A stretch of DNA of 56,745 nt, taken from the NCBI GenBank assembly GCA_021202925.1, contig JAJQCD010000015.1, positions 1 through 56,745 on the forward strand, read 5' to 3'. The stretch comes from Clostridiales bacterium. Its GTDB lineage: Bacteria > Bacillota > Clostridia > Lachnospirales > Lachnospiraceae. Below the pieces are notes generated by a model, which had not been told where the DNA came from, searched no databases, and worked only from the letters and a program-made list of their open reading frames with translations. Below, piece after piece: positions 1-6,649 of this stretch. How positions within the stretch are numbered: the stretch's first letter is position 1; each line of letters opens with the position of its first letter. Both the position numbers and the translations under genes were made by a program.

Positions 1-1772
1 AGGATGATTGCGATAAAATTAAGCGTCATGGAAAATGTCATATTCAGCTTAATTGTGGTCATCATCCGCCTGGACAGGGCGATCAGATGGGGCAGCTCCT
101 TTACCTCATCGTCCACCAGAGCGATGTCTGCCGCATCGACTGCGATGTCGCTGCCTACGCCACCCATTGCAATGCCAACATTCGCTTTTTTCAGGGCGGG
201 TGCATCGTTCACACCGTCGCCAATCATACAGACAACTTCACCTTTCTTTTGATAATCGTCGATCCAGTCCAGTTTGTCCTCCGGTAGACAATCCGCATGA
301 ACTTCTTCAATGTGAAGCTGGGAGGCAATGGCAGCTGCGGCTCTTTCGTTGTCTCCCGTTAAAAGGACAGGCTGCACTTTCAATCCTTTTAGTGCGTCGA
401 TCATACCGGCGCTTTCATCTCGCACCGTATCTGAAAGGATAATATATCCGCTGAGCCGTTCGGATACTGCAAGATAAGTCACGGTACAGCCTTGCGATAG
501 ATATTGATTCGTTTGTGCAAGTACAGTATCCGGTACATCTATCTTTTTTTCTGTGAGTAATTCCAGATTGCCCGCAAGAATTTCCTGCCCGCCAACCTCG
601 GCACAAATGCCGCGCCCCGGCAGCATCTGAAACTTTTCGCAGGGGAGAATGTCAGCACGATTGTCCTGCTGATACGAACGGGCAATCGCTTTACCCAGAG
701 GATGTTCGGAAAGCTGCTCTGCCGAAGCACACAGACGATACAATTCTGTTTCAGAAAAATCATCTGTGGTGCTTGCGACTTTAATGACCTGCGGTGTTCC
801 GTAGGTCAGCGTTCCCGTCTTGTCGAAGGTAATTTTGGTGACAGATGCCAACCGCTCCAGCGCATCGCCTTCCCGTATAAGAAAGCCATGTTTTGTGGCA
901 TTTCCGATTGCCGCCATGATTGCCGTAGGCGTGGCAAGAACCAATGCGCAAGGGCAAAACACAACAAGTATCGTTACAGCACGGATGATCTCGCCACTGA
1001 TGAGCCAGGTTAAGGCAGCGGCAGAGAGGGCAATCACAACAATCCCGGTAGCCCAGCGGTCAGCCACGCCTACAATTTTAGCCTTTCCTGCGTCTGCTGA
1101 CTGCACCAACCGTATCATCCTCTGAATGGAACTGTCCTCACCGACCTTTGTCGCCCGCATCTCAAATGCGCCGAATTGGTTAACCGTGCCGCTGGACACC
1201 TCATCGCCCACTGTTTTGTCCACCGGCAGAGACTCACCGGTCATAACGGCCTGATTGACAGAGGTCTGTCCTGAGGTAATCACGCCATCCACTGGAACCG
1301 TTTCGCCCGGAAGAACACGAAGCAGAGCATCTACGGGGACTTCTTCCGCCGGAACAATCTTTTCTGTTCCGTCTGTAATGAGCCGCGCTGTCTGCGGGGT
1401 CAGATGCACCAGCTTTTCGATTCCGGCTCTTGCCCTTGCAACCGTCAAGTCCTCCAGCAGTCCGCCCAGCTGCATGATAAATGCGACTTCACCGGCGGCA
1501 AAGTCCTCGCCAATGCAGACCGAGGCAATCAGAGCAATAGACACAAGCACATCTGCTTTGATGTCAAAAGCGGTGACAAGTCCTATAATGGCTTCCAGGA
1601 TAATGGGGATACCACAAAGAATAATCGAAATCCACGCCAGGTCGAACGGAAAGGAATTCCATCCTGTCAGACTGAGGATCAGCGAAATGCCGGAGATAAC
1701 GAGCAGCGTAATATCCTTTTTAGTACCGCCTTTCTCCAAAAGTGCTTCCAATTTTTTCATCAGTAATTTCAT
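1..1772 (-). CDS. Heavy-metal-translocating P1B-type ATPase, C-terminus cut by the window edge
   Basis: ATP-driven export of a soft or transition metal ion across the cytoplasmic membrane. About 590 residues are visible and only the extreme C-terminus is missing. The protein begins directly with the membrane helices and has no N-terminal HMA metal-binding domain. It shows the CPC intramembrane metal motif (C273-P274-C275), the phosphorylated Asp in DKTGT (D317) and the hinge GDGVND (from residue 518). The start at 1772 has GGAG seven bases upstream. Its own strong promoter and a dyad related to the one before the neighbouring repressor gene suggest that repressor controls it. Metal identity is not settled by the motif; a CsoR-type partner favours Cu(I), but Cd, Zn or Co are possible. 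Confidence 0.93.
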   Translation of the reverse strand, partial: MKLLMKKLEALLEKGGTKKDITLLVISGISLILSLTGWNSFPFDLAWISIILCGIPIILEAIIGLVTAFDIKADVLVSIALIASVCIGEDFAAGEVAFIMQLGGLLEDLTVARARAGIEKLVHLTPQTARLITDGTEKIVPAEEVPVDALLRVLPGETVPVDGVITSGQTSVNQAVMTGESLPVDKTVGDEVSSGTVNQFGAFEMRATKVGEDSSIQRMIRLVQSADAGKAKIVGVADRWATGIVVIALSAAALTWLISGEIIRAVTILVVFCPCALVLATPTAIMAAIGNATKHGFLIREGDALERLASVTKITFDKTGTLTYGTPQVIKVASTTDDFSETELYRLCASAEQLSEHPLGKAIARSYQQDNRADILPCEKFQMLPGRGICAEVGGQEILAGNLELLTEKKIDVPDTVLAQTNQYLSQGCTVTYLAVSERLSGYIILSDTVRDESAGMIDALKGLKVQPVLLTGDNERAAAAIASQLHIEEVHADCLPEDKLDWIDDYQKKGEVVCMIGDGVNDAPALKKANVGIAMGGVGSDIAVDAADIALVDDEVKELPHLIALSRRMMTTIKLNMTFSMTLNFIAII

Positions 1773-1789
1773 AGTCACGCTCCATCCTT

Positions 1790-1811
1790 ATACCAATAGA
1801 GGTATGTGTAT
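1790..1811 (-). promoter_or_regulatory. Putative CsoR-type operator of the ATPase gene
   Basis: ATACC (1790-1794) and GGTAT (1801-1805) form an inverted repeat with a 6-base spacer just downstream of the -10 box. The block GTATGTGTAT (1802-1811) recurs exactly at 2219-2228 in front of the CsoR-type gene, where a second 5+5 dyad has the same 6-base spacing. The shared block is what suggests a common repressor site. Confidence 0.5.
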
Positions 1812-1815
1812 CTAT

Positions 1816-1844
1816 ATTATACTTATGGGGGTATAGGTTGTCAA
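1816..1844 (-). promoter_or_regulatory. Sigma-70-type promoter of the P1B ATPase
   Basis: On the minus strand there is a consensus TTGACA (-35, 1839-1844) and a consensus TATAAT (-10, 1816-1821) with the ideal 17-base spacer. It lies 44 bases upstream of the ATPase start. Such a perfect promoter would need repression, which fits the repressor-type dyad just downstream. Confidence 0.85.
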
Positions 1845-1850
1845 TAGGTG

Positions 1851-1886
1851 AAAAAAATAAAAGCAACCTGAATCTGGCTGCTTTTA
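1851..1886 (-). terminator. Intrinsic terminator of the CsoR-type gene
   Basis: On the minus strand an 8-bp stem, one mismatch and two more pairs close a 7-base loop (arms 1858-1868 and 1876-1886) and are followed by seven T. It lies 29 bases after the repressor stop and just before the ATPase -35 box, so the two genes are separate transcription units. Confidence 0.85.
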
Positions 1887-1914
1887 TCTCACAGATTTCA
1901 ATTACTATACTGAA

Positions 1915-2190
1915 TTATCCCATGTTGGCGAAGCGCTCTACTGCTTTGGTAAAATCTTCGATGGTCTTGTCTGCGTCTCCGTGTTCGATACCATCTTTCA
2001 CACAATGCTTGATATGTCCCTCCAGAACGACCTTTCCACAACTGTGAAGTGCAGATTTTGCTGCATTGATCTGTGCCAGAATATCCTCACAGGGAACGTC
2101 TTCATCTACCATACGGTCAATCGCCTGAACCTGACCGATTATTTTCTTTAATCTGCGATGCAGATTATCCGCATCCATACACTGTCTCAT
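1915..2190 (-). CDS. csoR: CsoR/FrmR-family metal-sensing transcriptional repressor
   Basis: A 91-residue all-helical repressor of the CsoR/RcnR/FrmR family, which releases DNA on binding metal or reacting with an inducer. The Cys-His-Cys set typical of Cu(I)-sensing CsoR is present as C34, H59 and C63. The start at 2190 follows GGAGG. It has its own promoter and terminator and lies directly upstream of the P1B ATPase on the same strand. Related dyads in both promoters support joint control and autoregulation. Cu(I) sensing is inferred from the ligands. The family name is secure; the exact metal is less so. Confidence 0.93.
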   Translation of the reverse strand: MRQCMDADNLHRRLKKIIGQVQAIDRMVDEDVPCEDILAQINAAKSALHSCGKVVLEGHIKHCVKDGIEHGDADKTIEDFTKAVERFANMG

Positions 2191-2206
2191 TCCATTACCT
2201 CCTGAT

Positions 2207-2257
2207 ATACATAAGGGTGTATGTGTATATAATATAGCACTTTGATTTGATTGTCAA
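2207..2257 (-). promoter_or_regulatory. csoR promoter with putative autoregulatory dyad
   Basis: Minus-strand TTGACA (2252-2257), 17-base spacer and TATTAT (2229-2234). Immediately downstream is the dyad ATACA (2207-2211) and TGTAT (2218-2222) with a 6-base spacer, followed by the block GTATGTGTAT (2219-2228) that is also found before the ATPase gene. Confidence 0.65.
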
Positions 2258-2286
2258 TCGTTCGCCAAAAACCATACCGTTATCTC

Positions 2287-2424
2287 TTATCCACAGAAAT
2301 TCTTGAAACACGGACAACCTCCGATTGAGAAAGCCTCCTGATATGTGGAAATAATTCCGTGAGGGAAAGAAGCATGAAGGCCGTTTTCTTTTGCGATATT
2401 AAAAGGATTGTTTTCTGCATCCAC
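2287..2424 (-). CDS. Small 45-residue ORF with Cys-rich C-terminus
   Basis: The frame opens with GTG, eight bases after a strong AAAGGAGG site (2433-2440), and an in-frame TGA two codons upstream excludes a longer start. The product ends in GGCPCFKNFCG, so three Cys and a double glycine sit near the C-terminus. I do not recognise a family. It lies between a group II intron remnant and csoR. Three readings are possible: a real metal-binding miniprotein; a peptide with a GG-type leader (no transporter or modifying enzyme is nearby); or the start of the intron's lost reverse transcriptase fused to the tail of an interrupted gene. Confidence 0.35.
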   Translation of the reverse strand: MDAENNPFNIAKENGLHASFPHGIISTYQEAFSIGGCPCFKNFCG

Positions 2425-2470
2425 TGCTCATTCCTCCTTTCCGGGTCGTACTTAAGACTCCTATTGATTT

Positions 2471-2605
2471 GGCCCTTCGTCCTTTCGGCTTACTATGGCC
2501 TCTGCTGACTTCTGCATGCTCAGCACTGCCTTCGGCTGTATCCTTCCACTACCGGGCGAATTCGGGACTTGCACCCGTTAGAAACGTGCGCCGTCAGGCG
2601 CACAC
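2471..2605 (-). mobile_element. Group II intron 5' remnant
   Basis: Read on the minus strand it begins with a GTGCG-type intron 5' end (near 2603-2605), continues with GGTGCAAGTCCCG, and ends with the conserved block AGAAGTCAGCAGAGGCCATA that in many bacterial group II introns lies shortly before the reverse transcriptase ORF. No reverse transcriptase or domain V/VI follows, so it is a 5' fragment. It starts directly after the intrinsic terminator of the hydrolase gene, the classic target of class C introns. Identification is from remembered sequence patterns, not an alignment. Confidence 0.6.
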
Positions 2606-2610
2606 GGTTA

Positions 2611-2650
2611 AAAAAAACACCCGATATCGCATGATATCGAGTGCTTTTTA
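2611..2650 (-). terminator. Intrinsic terminator of the 2672-3646 hydrolase gene
   Basis: Minus-strand hairpin with arms 2618-2628 and 2633-2643 (one mismatch, GCAT-type loop), followed by eight T. It lies about 20 bases after the stop codon and directly precedes the group II intron remnant. Confidence 0.85.
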
Positions 2651-2671
2651 CCTCCCGAATCCGGCCTTCGT

Positions 2672-3646
2672 TCAGTTCAGATAAGTTCCGAAGAAGGATT
2701 CCAGCTTATCGAATGGAATAACGTCCATCCGATCGTAAAGGTCCGTATGGACCGCTCCCGGAATGATCATCAGCTCCTTGTTGTCGCCGGTCAGCTTCGC
2801 ATAGGCGTCTCTGCTGAAGTAACAGGAGTGAGCCTTTTCCCCATGAATGATGAGGACGGCATTGCGAATCTCCGCACTGTACTGCAGGATCGGCATATTC
2901 AGGAAGGACTGGCATCCGGTCACATTCCATCCGCCGTTCGAGTTCAGGCTGCGGGGATGATAGCCGCGTCGGGTCTTATAATAATCGTAATAATCCTTCA
3001 CGAAAAACGGTGCATCCTCCGGCAGCGGATCGACGACGCCCCCACCCAGGGCATAGCTGCCGCTCCTGTAATCTGCAATGCGCTGGGCGCAGAGAGCCTT
3101 ACGCTTTTCGTACCGGGCTTCCTCACTGTCCTCGCTGTCAAAGTAGCCGTTGGCGTTCACGCGGGTCATATCGTACATGGTAGAAGCAACCGTTGCCTTA
3201 ATACGGGTATCCAACGCCGCCGCATTCAACGCCATACCGCCCCATCCGCAGATACCGATGATGCCGATTCGTTCCGGATCCACGTTGTCCTGTACGGACA
3301 GGAAATCCACTGCCGCCATAAAGTCCTCCGTATTGATATCGGGAGAGGCCATATAGCGGGGTTCGCCGCCGCTCTCCCCGGTATAGGACGGGTCAAAGGC
3401 AATGGTCAGAAAGCCGCGTTCCGCCATGGTCTGGGCATACAGACCGGAAGACTGTTCCTTCACCGCACCGAAGGGACCGCAGACGGCAATGGTCGGGAAC
3501 CGGCTCTCCGCATGCTTCGGCTCATAGAGATCCGCAGCCAGGGTAATGCCATAGCGGTTGTGGAACGTCACTTTTCTGTGGTTTACTTTGTCGCTTCTCG
3601 GAAATACCTTATCCCATTCCATCGTCAGATTCAATCTTTCTTCCAT
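2672..3646 (-). CDS. Alpha/beta hydrolase, dienelactone hydrolase-like, with Cys nucleophile
   Basis: A cytoplasmic alpha/beta-fold hydrolase of 324 residues. The nucleophile elbow reads GICGWGG with Cys133 in place of the usual Ser, as in dienelactone hydrolases; the catalytic His is probably in AVHTDLYD near the C-terminus. The substrate is unknown. The start at 3646 was chosen because GTGAGG lies nine bases upstream; an alternative ATG lies three codons earlier. The gene follows the flavodoxin-AKR gene by 25 bases and is probably cotranscribed. It is a close paralogue of the lipoprotein at 6650-7870, sharing long identical stretches, but lacks a signal peptide. Confidence 0.85.
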   Translation of the reverse strand: MEERLNLTMEWDKVFPRSDKVNHRKVTFHNRYGITLAADLYEPKHAESRFPTIAVCGPFGAVKEQSSGLYAQTMAERGFLTIAFDPSYTGESGGEPRYMASPDINTEDFMAAVDFLSVQDNVDPERIGIIGICGWGGMALNAAALDTRIKATVASTMYDMTRVNANGYFDSEDSEEARYEKRKALCAQRIADYRSGSYALGGGVVDPLPEDAPFFVKDYYDYYKTRRGYHPRSLNSNGGWNVTGCQSFLNMPILQYSAEIRNAVLIIHGEKAHSCYFSRDAYAKLTGDNKELMIIPGAVHTDLYDRMDVIPFDKLESFFGTYLN

Positions 3647-3671
3647 GTTCCTCATCCTCACTTTCTGCTGT

Positions 3672-5099
3672 TTAATACCAGTCATGTTTCTCATTGCGAT
3701 CCAGGGCACGGATCTGTGCCATTTCCTCATCGGTCAGTTCAAAACCAAACAGGTCGAGATTTTCCCGGATATGCTCCGGGTTGCTGGAGCCGGGGATCAC
3801 GACGACACCCTTCTGGAGGTTCCACCGCAGAATCACCTGAGCAGAAGAAACGCCATGCTTTTCTGCAATGGCTGAGATCGTTTCATCGCCCAGCAGCTCT
3901 GCCGTATGTCCTCGTCCCCCGAACGGGTACCAGCCCTGTACCACAATGCCAAGAGACTGAATATAGGGAATCACATCGTTTTCCTGATAATAGGGATGGA
4001 TTTCGTTCTGCACCAGCGCAGGCGTGATGTTCACCTGCGGCAGAAATTTCTCCAGTTCCTCCACATACCAGTTGGACAGACCGATGGAATGGACTTTGCC
4101 GTCTGCAACCGCCTGTTCCAATGCCAGATACGCTTCTACGTCTCCATCTCCCGGATGGTGCAGAAGAATCATGTCGATGTAGTCCAGCCCCATTCGTTCC
4201 AGTGCCTCATCAATGGCTTCCGGGGCACGGTCAAACTGACTGGGGTAGAGTTTGGTGATCACGAAAATTTCCTCCCGCGGCACATCGGAATCCCGGATCG
4301 CCTGTCCGACAGCCGCCTCATTATGATACATATATGCAGTATCGATCAACCGTCCCCCTGCTTCCAGCAATGCGTCAATGGAAACAGCGCATTCCGCATC
4401 CGTCAGGCTGTAGGTGCCCAGCCCAGCGATGGGCATCTCATAGCCACTGTTCAACATCACAGTCCTCGTCTCAAAATTAAATTCTCTCACGACAGGATCC
4501 TCCCTTTCCGGCAATTCCAGGGTTCTCAGCCACTCGTTCACCATATTTTCTGATGTGTTCCCCGAAAAATGCTGCCCGTCCATCCATGTAACGCGGTCGG
4601 AACAGAGCGTATGCAGATTCTCAGCGCTGGAACCGATGCCGCTGCTGTGAGAAGTACAAAACGGAATGATCGTCACACCGGAAAAATCCCGGCTTTCCAG
4701 AAACGTGCTGATGATCCTCGGCGCCTGCCCATGCCAGATTGGATAACCGAGGAAAATCACGTCATACTGCTCTATCCCTTCCACACTGCCGGAAATCGCA
4801 GGCCGCGCGGAAGCATCCGCCTGTTCCCGGTTGGCCCGGCTGGAGGAATTGTTGTAATTTAAATCCTCCGCTGTGTAAGGCGTTTCCGGTATGATCCGGT
4901 AACTGTCCGCACCAGTCTGGTCAACAATCCACTGTGCGATCTGCTCCGTTGTACCGGTGCAGGAAAAATAAGCGACGAGAACATTACTGCCGGATGAAGC
5001 ATCATCCGCATCCGATGATAACTCGGCGCCTTCCGAGCTGCAGGCTGCCAGCACAGTGATCGCGCAAACCAAAAGGAATAATGAAAGAAACCGTCTCAT
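3672..5099 (-). CDS. Lipoprotein fusing a flavodoxin-like domain to an aldo/keto reductase
   Basis: A 475-residue membrane-anchored oxidoreductase. Residues 1-20 form a lipoprotein signal with LAAC (C20). Residues about 39-195 are flavodoxin-like, with SCTGTT as the FMN-phosphate loop. Residues about 210-475 form an aldo/keto reductase with tetrad residues D253, Y258, K283 and H314. The two activities could pass electrons between FMN and NAD(P)H on one chain, but this is inferred. The start follows AGGAGG and overlaps the upstream 79-residue gene by ATGA. The divergent LysR-type gene is the likely regulator. The fusion outside the cytoplasm is odd because NAD(P)H is cytoplasmic. Confidence 0.88.
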   Translation of the reverse strand: MRRFLSLFLLVCAITVLAACSSEGAELSSDADDASSGSNVLVAYFSCTGTTEQIAQWIVDQTGADSYRIIPETPYTAEDLNYNNSSSRANREQADASARPAISGSVEGIEQYDVIFLGYPIWHGQAPRIISTFLESRDFSGVTIIPFCTSHSSGIGSSAENLHTLCSDRVTWMDGQHFSGNTSENMVNEWLRTLELPEREDPVVREFNFETRTVMLNSGYEMPIAGLGTYSLTDAECAVSIDALLEAGGRLIDTAYMYHNEAAVGQAIRDSDVPREEIFVITKLYPSQFDRAPEAIDEALERMGLDYIDMILLHHPGDGDVEAYLALEQAVADGKVHSIGLSNWYVEELEKFLPQVNITPALVQNEIHPYYQENDVIPYIQSLGIVVQGWYPFGGRGHTAELLGDETISAIAEKHGVSSAQVILRWNLQKGVVVIPGSSNPEHIRENLDLFGFELTDEEMAQIRALDRNEKHDWY

Positions 5100-5335
5100 G
5101 CAAATCCTCCTTTTTTATTCAGCCAGTTTACAAGATAGTCCAGGCAGTCCAGCTTTTTCTGTTCTGCATGGATATGGGACAGCAGATTCCTGCGGCTGCG
5201 TTGCAATGTGAACAGCAGTTCCTGGTCCCGGCCTTCTTTTTGCAACAGGACACAACGGGAGATCATTTCCTCCCCGAAACCGATGTCTTTCAGATTTTCA
5301 TAGAAACATTGCGCTTCATTGTTTGCTTCCGGCAT
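5096..5335 (-). CDS. Small helical protein coupled to the flavodoxin-AKR gene
   Basis: A 79-residue protein, Lys/Glu/Leu-rich and probably helical. Its C-terminal half (HAEQKKLDCLDYLVNWLNKK) resembles the dimerisation coiled coil of MerR-type regulators, but there is no DNA-binding domain. It is first in the operon and its stop overlaps the next start by four bases, so translation is coupled. Function is not known; a partner or effector-binding subunit is possible. A frame remnant of a MerR regulator is an alternative. Confidence 0.6.
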   Translation of the reverse strand: MPEANNEAQCFYENLKDIGFGEEMISRCVLLQKEGRDQELLFTLQRSRRNLLSHIHAEQKKLDCLDYLVNWLNKKGGFA

Positions 5336-5358
5336 AGCTGCTCACCCCCGTTGTCTCT

Positions 5359-5387
5359 ATTTTATATCGAAGAAAAGGGAATGGCAA
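5359..5387 (-). promoter_or_regulatory. Promoter of the flavodoxin-AKR operon
   Basis: Minus-strand TTGCCA (5382-5387), 17-base spacer and TAAAAT (5359-5364), 24 bases upstream of the first gene. It diverges from the lysR promoter. Confidence 0.6.
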
Positions 5388-5410
5388 ATACTTGATTTCT
5401 ATTTCTGGTT

Positions 5411-5443
5411 ATTCTTGAAAAGAATATCTGCTTGCGTTATAAT
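5411..5443 (+). promoter_or_regulatory. lysR promoter overlapped by a LysR-type dyad
   Basis: TTGAAA (5415-5420), 17-base spacer and TATAAT (5438-5443). The dyad ATTCTT-GAA-AAGAAT (5411-5425) covers the -35 box and contains a T-N11-A core, the usual LysR-family site. It lies between the two divergent promoters and could serve both. Confidence 0.6.
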
Positions 5444-5479
5444 GAATCTCAGTTTCATACAGGAAATGGAGAATACAAA

Positions 5480-6373
5480 ATGGAATTGCGGGTTTTGCGT
5501 TATTTTATCGAAGTAGCCAGAGAAGGCAGCATTACAGGCGCAGCCAAAACGCTGCATATTTCCCAGCCCACTTTGTCAAGGCAGCTTAAGGAGCTGGAAT
5601 CTGAGCTTGGATGCAGACTGTTCGTGCGCGGCAATTATAATGTCCATTTGACAGAGGAAGGTATTTTGCTCCGCAAGCGGGCGGAAGATATTCTGGATAT
5701 GGCAGATAAAACCATTGATGAATTTCAGTCTCTGAATGATGTGACCGGCGGAGATGTACGGATCGGCTGTGCAGAATCCTAGCTGATCCACCACCTGGCA
5801 AATGCAATCAGAGAATTCCGTCTGCAATATCCTGGTCTGCGGTTCCATATCACCAGCGGCGATACCCGCGTGGTGGTCAATGATCTGGAACAGGGACTTT
5901 CCGATTTTGCAGTCATTGTCGAGCCGCCGGACCTTTCCAAATACAATTACCTTTCTCTGCCCGGCGGTGACACATGGGGCCTCCTGATGCGAACGGATAA
6001 TCCCCTGGCACAGAAAGCATCCATTTGTCCGGAGGATTTGCAGGGGCTTCCGCTTATCACCTCGCCGCAATCCATTCGTGTGGATCTTCCGAGATGGTGC
6101 GGTGAAGCAGTTGACCATCTGAACATCGTCGGAACCGTCAATCTGTTTTATAATGGTTCTGTTTTCGTCAGAGAAGGCCTGGGCTGCCTGCTGGTCTTTG
6201 ACCGGCTGGCAAATGTCAGTCCTGAAAACGGGCTGTGTTTCCGTCCTTTGTCCCCGGGGCTGGAAACAAAAATGTACATTATCTGGAAGAAATATCAGGT
6301 CTTTACGCCGATCGCGGAGAGACTGGTTGATTTACTGAAACAAAGATTTTCTGAGAATCAGGAGCGAAATTGA
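5480..6373 (+). pseudogene. LysR-family regulator interrupted by an in-frame amber codon
   Basis: Translation from 5480 gives a standard N-terminal winged HTH of a LysR-type regulator and then hits TAG at 5780-5782 (codon 101). The same frame continues without a shift through the whole effector-binding domain to 6373, for a total of 297 codons, the usual family length. The single nonsense codon is thus the only lesion. GGAG lies eight bases before the start. The gene is divergent from the flavodoxin-AKR operon, the usual layout for a LysR regulator and its target. It is either freshly inactivated, a sequencing error, or read through. Confidence 0.88.
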
Positions 6374-6538
6374 TCTCGTCTGCTGCAAGCATGGTTGCCC
6401 TGTTAGAATAATGGATCAAAGAGACGCAGGAATCGGCTATACATGTGCAGGAACTGGCTCAGCGATATGCCCCATAACAGGCGTAAAAGAAACAATATGG
6501 AAACAATATCATGCAAACAGTTATTTGATATAAGAATA

Positions 6539-6589
6539 ACTTGAAATTACTTTTAAGTATTTTACATTTCTTCTCTTTGACTGTACAAT
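6539..6589 (+). promoter_or_regulatory. Promoter and dyad upstream of the lipoprotein hydrolase
   Basis: TTTACA (6561-6566), 17-base spacer and TACAAT (6584-6589). Upstream, 6539-6558 is a 20-base imperfect dyad with ACTT/AAGT ends and AAA/TTT inside, of the kind bound by MerR-type regulators. The rest of 6374-6538 shows no convincing gene. A 19-codon frame with its own AAAGGAG site (6610-6669) overlaps the hydrolase start. Confidence 0.45.
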
Positions 6590-6649
6590 ACCGTTACAAA
6601 GGAGCGAGTATGAAAACAGCTGAAACATCAGACAGGAAAGGAGATTTCT

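Noticed and set aside
2287-2470. Reverse transcriptase gene of the group II intron
   Set aside because: No RT motifs occur in any frame after the intron 5' fragment; only the short ORF is open.
2747-4027. Long plus-strand frame across the hydrolase and flavodoxin-AKR genes
   Set aside because: It crosses the junction of two well-supported minus-strand genes and its translation has no recognisable domain.
5780-5782. TAG as a pyrrolysine or recoded sense codon
   Set aside because: No pyl gene or recoding element is visible and other genes of the window show no internal TAG; a nonsense mutation is simpler.
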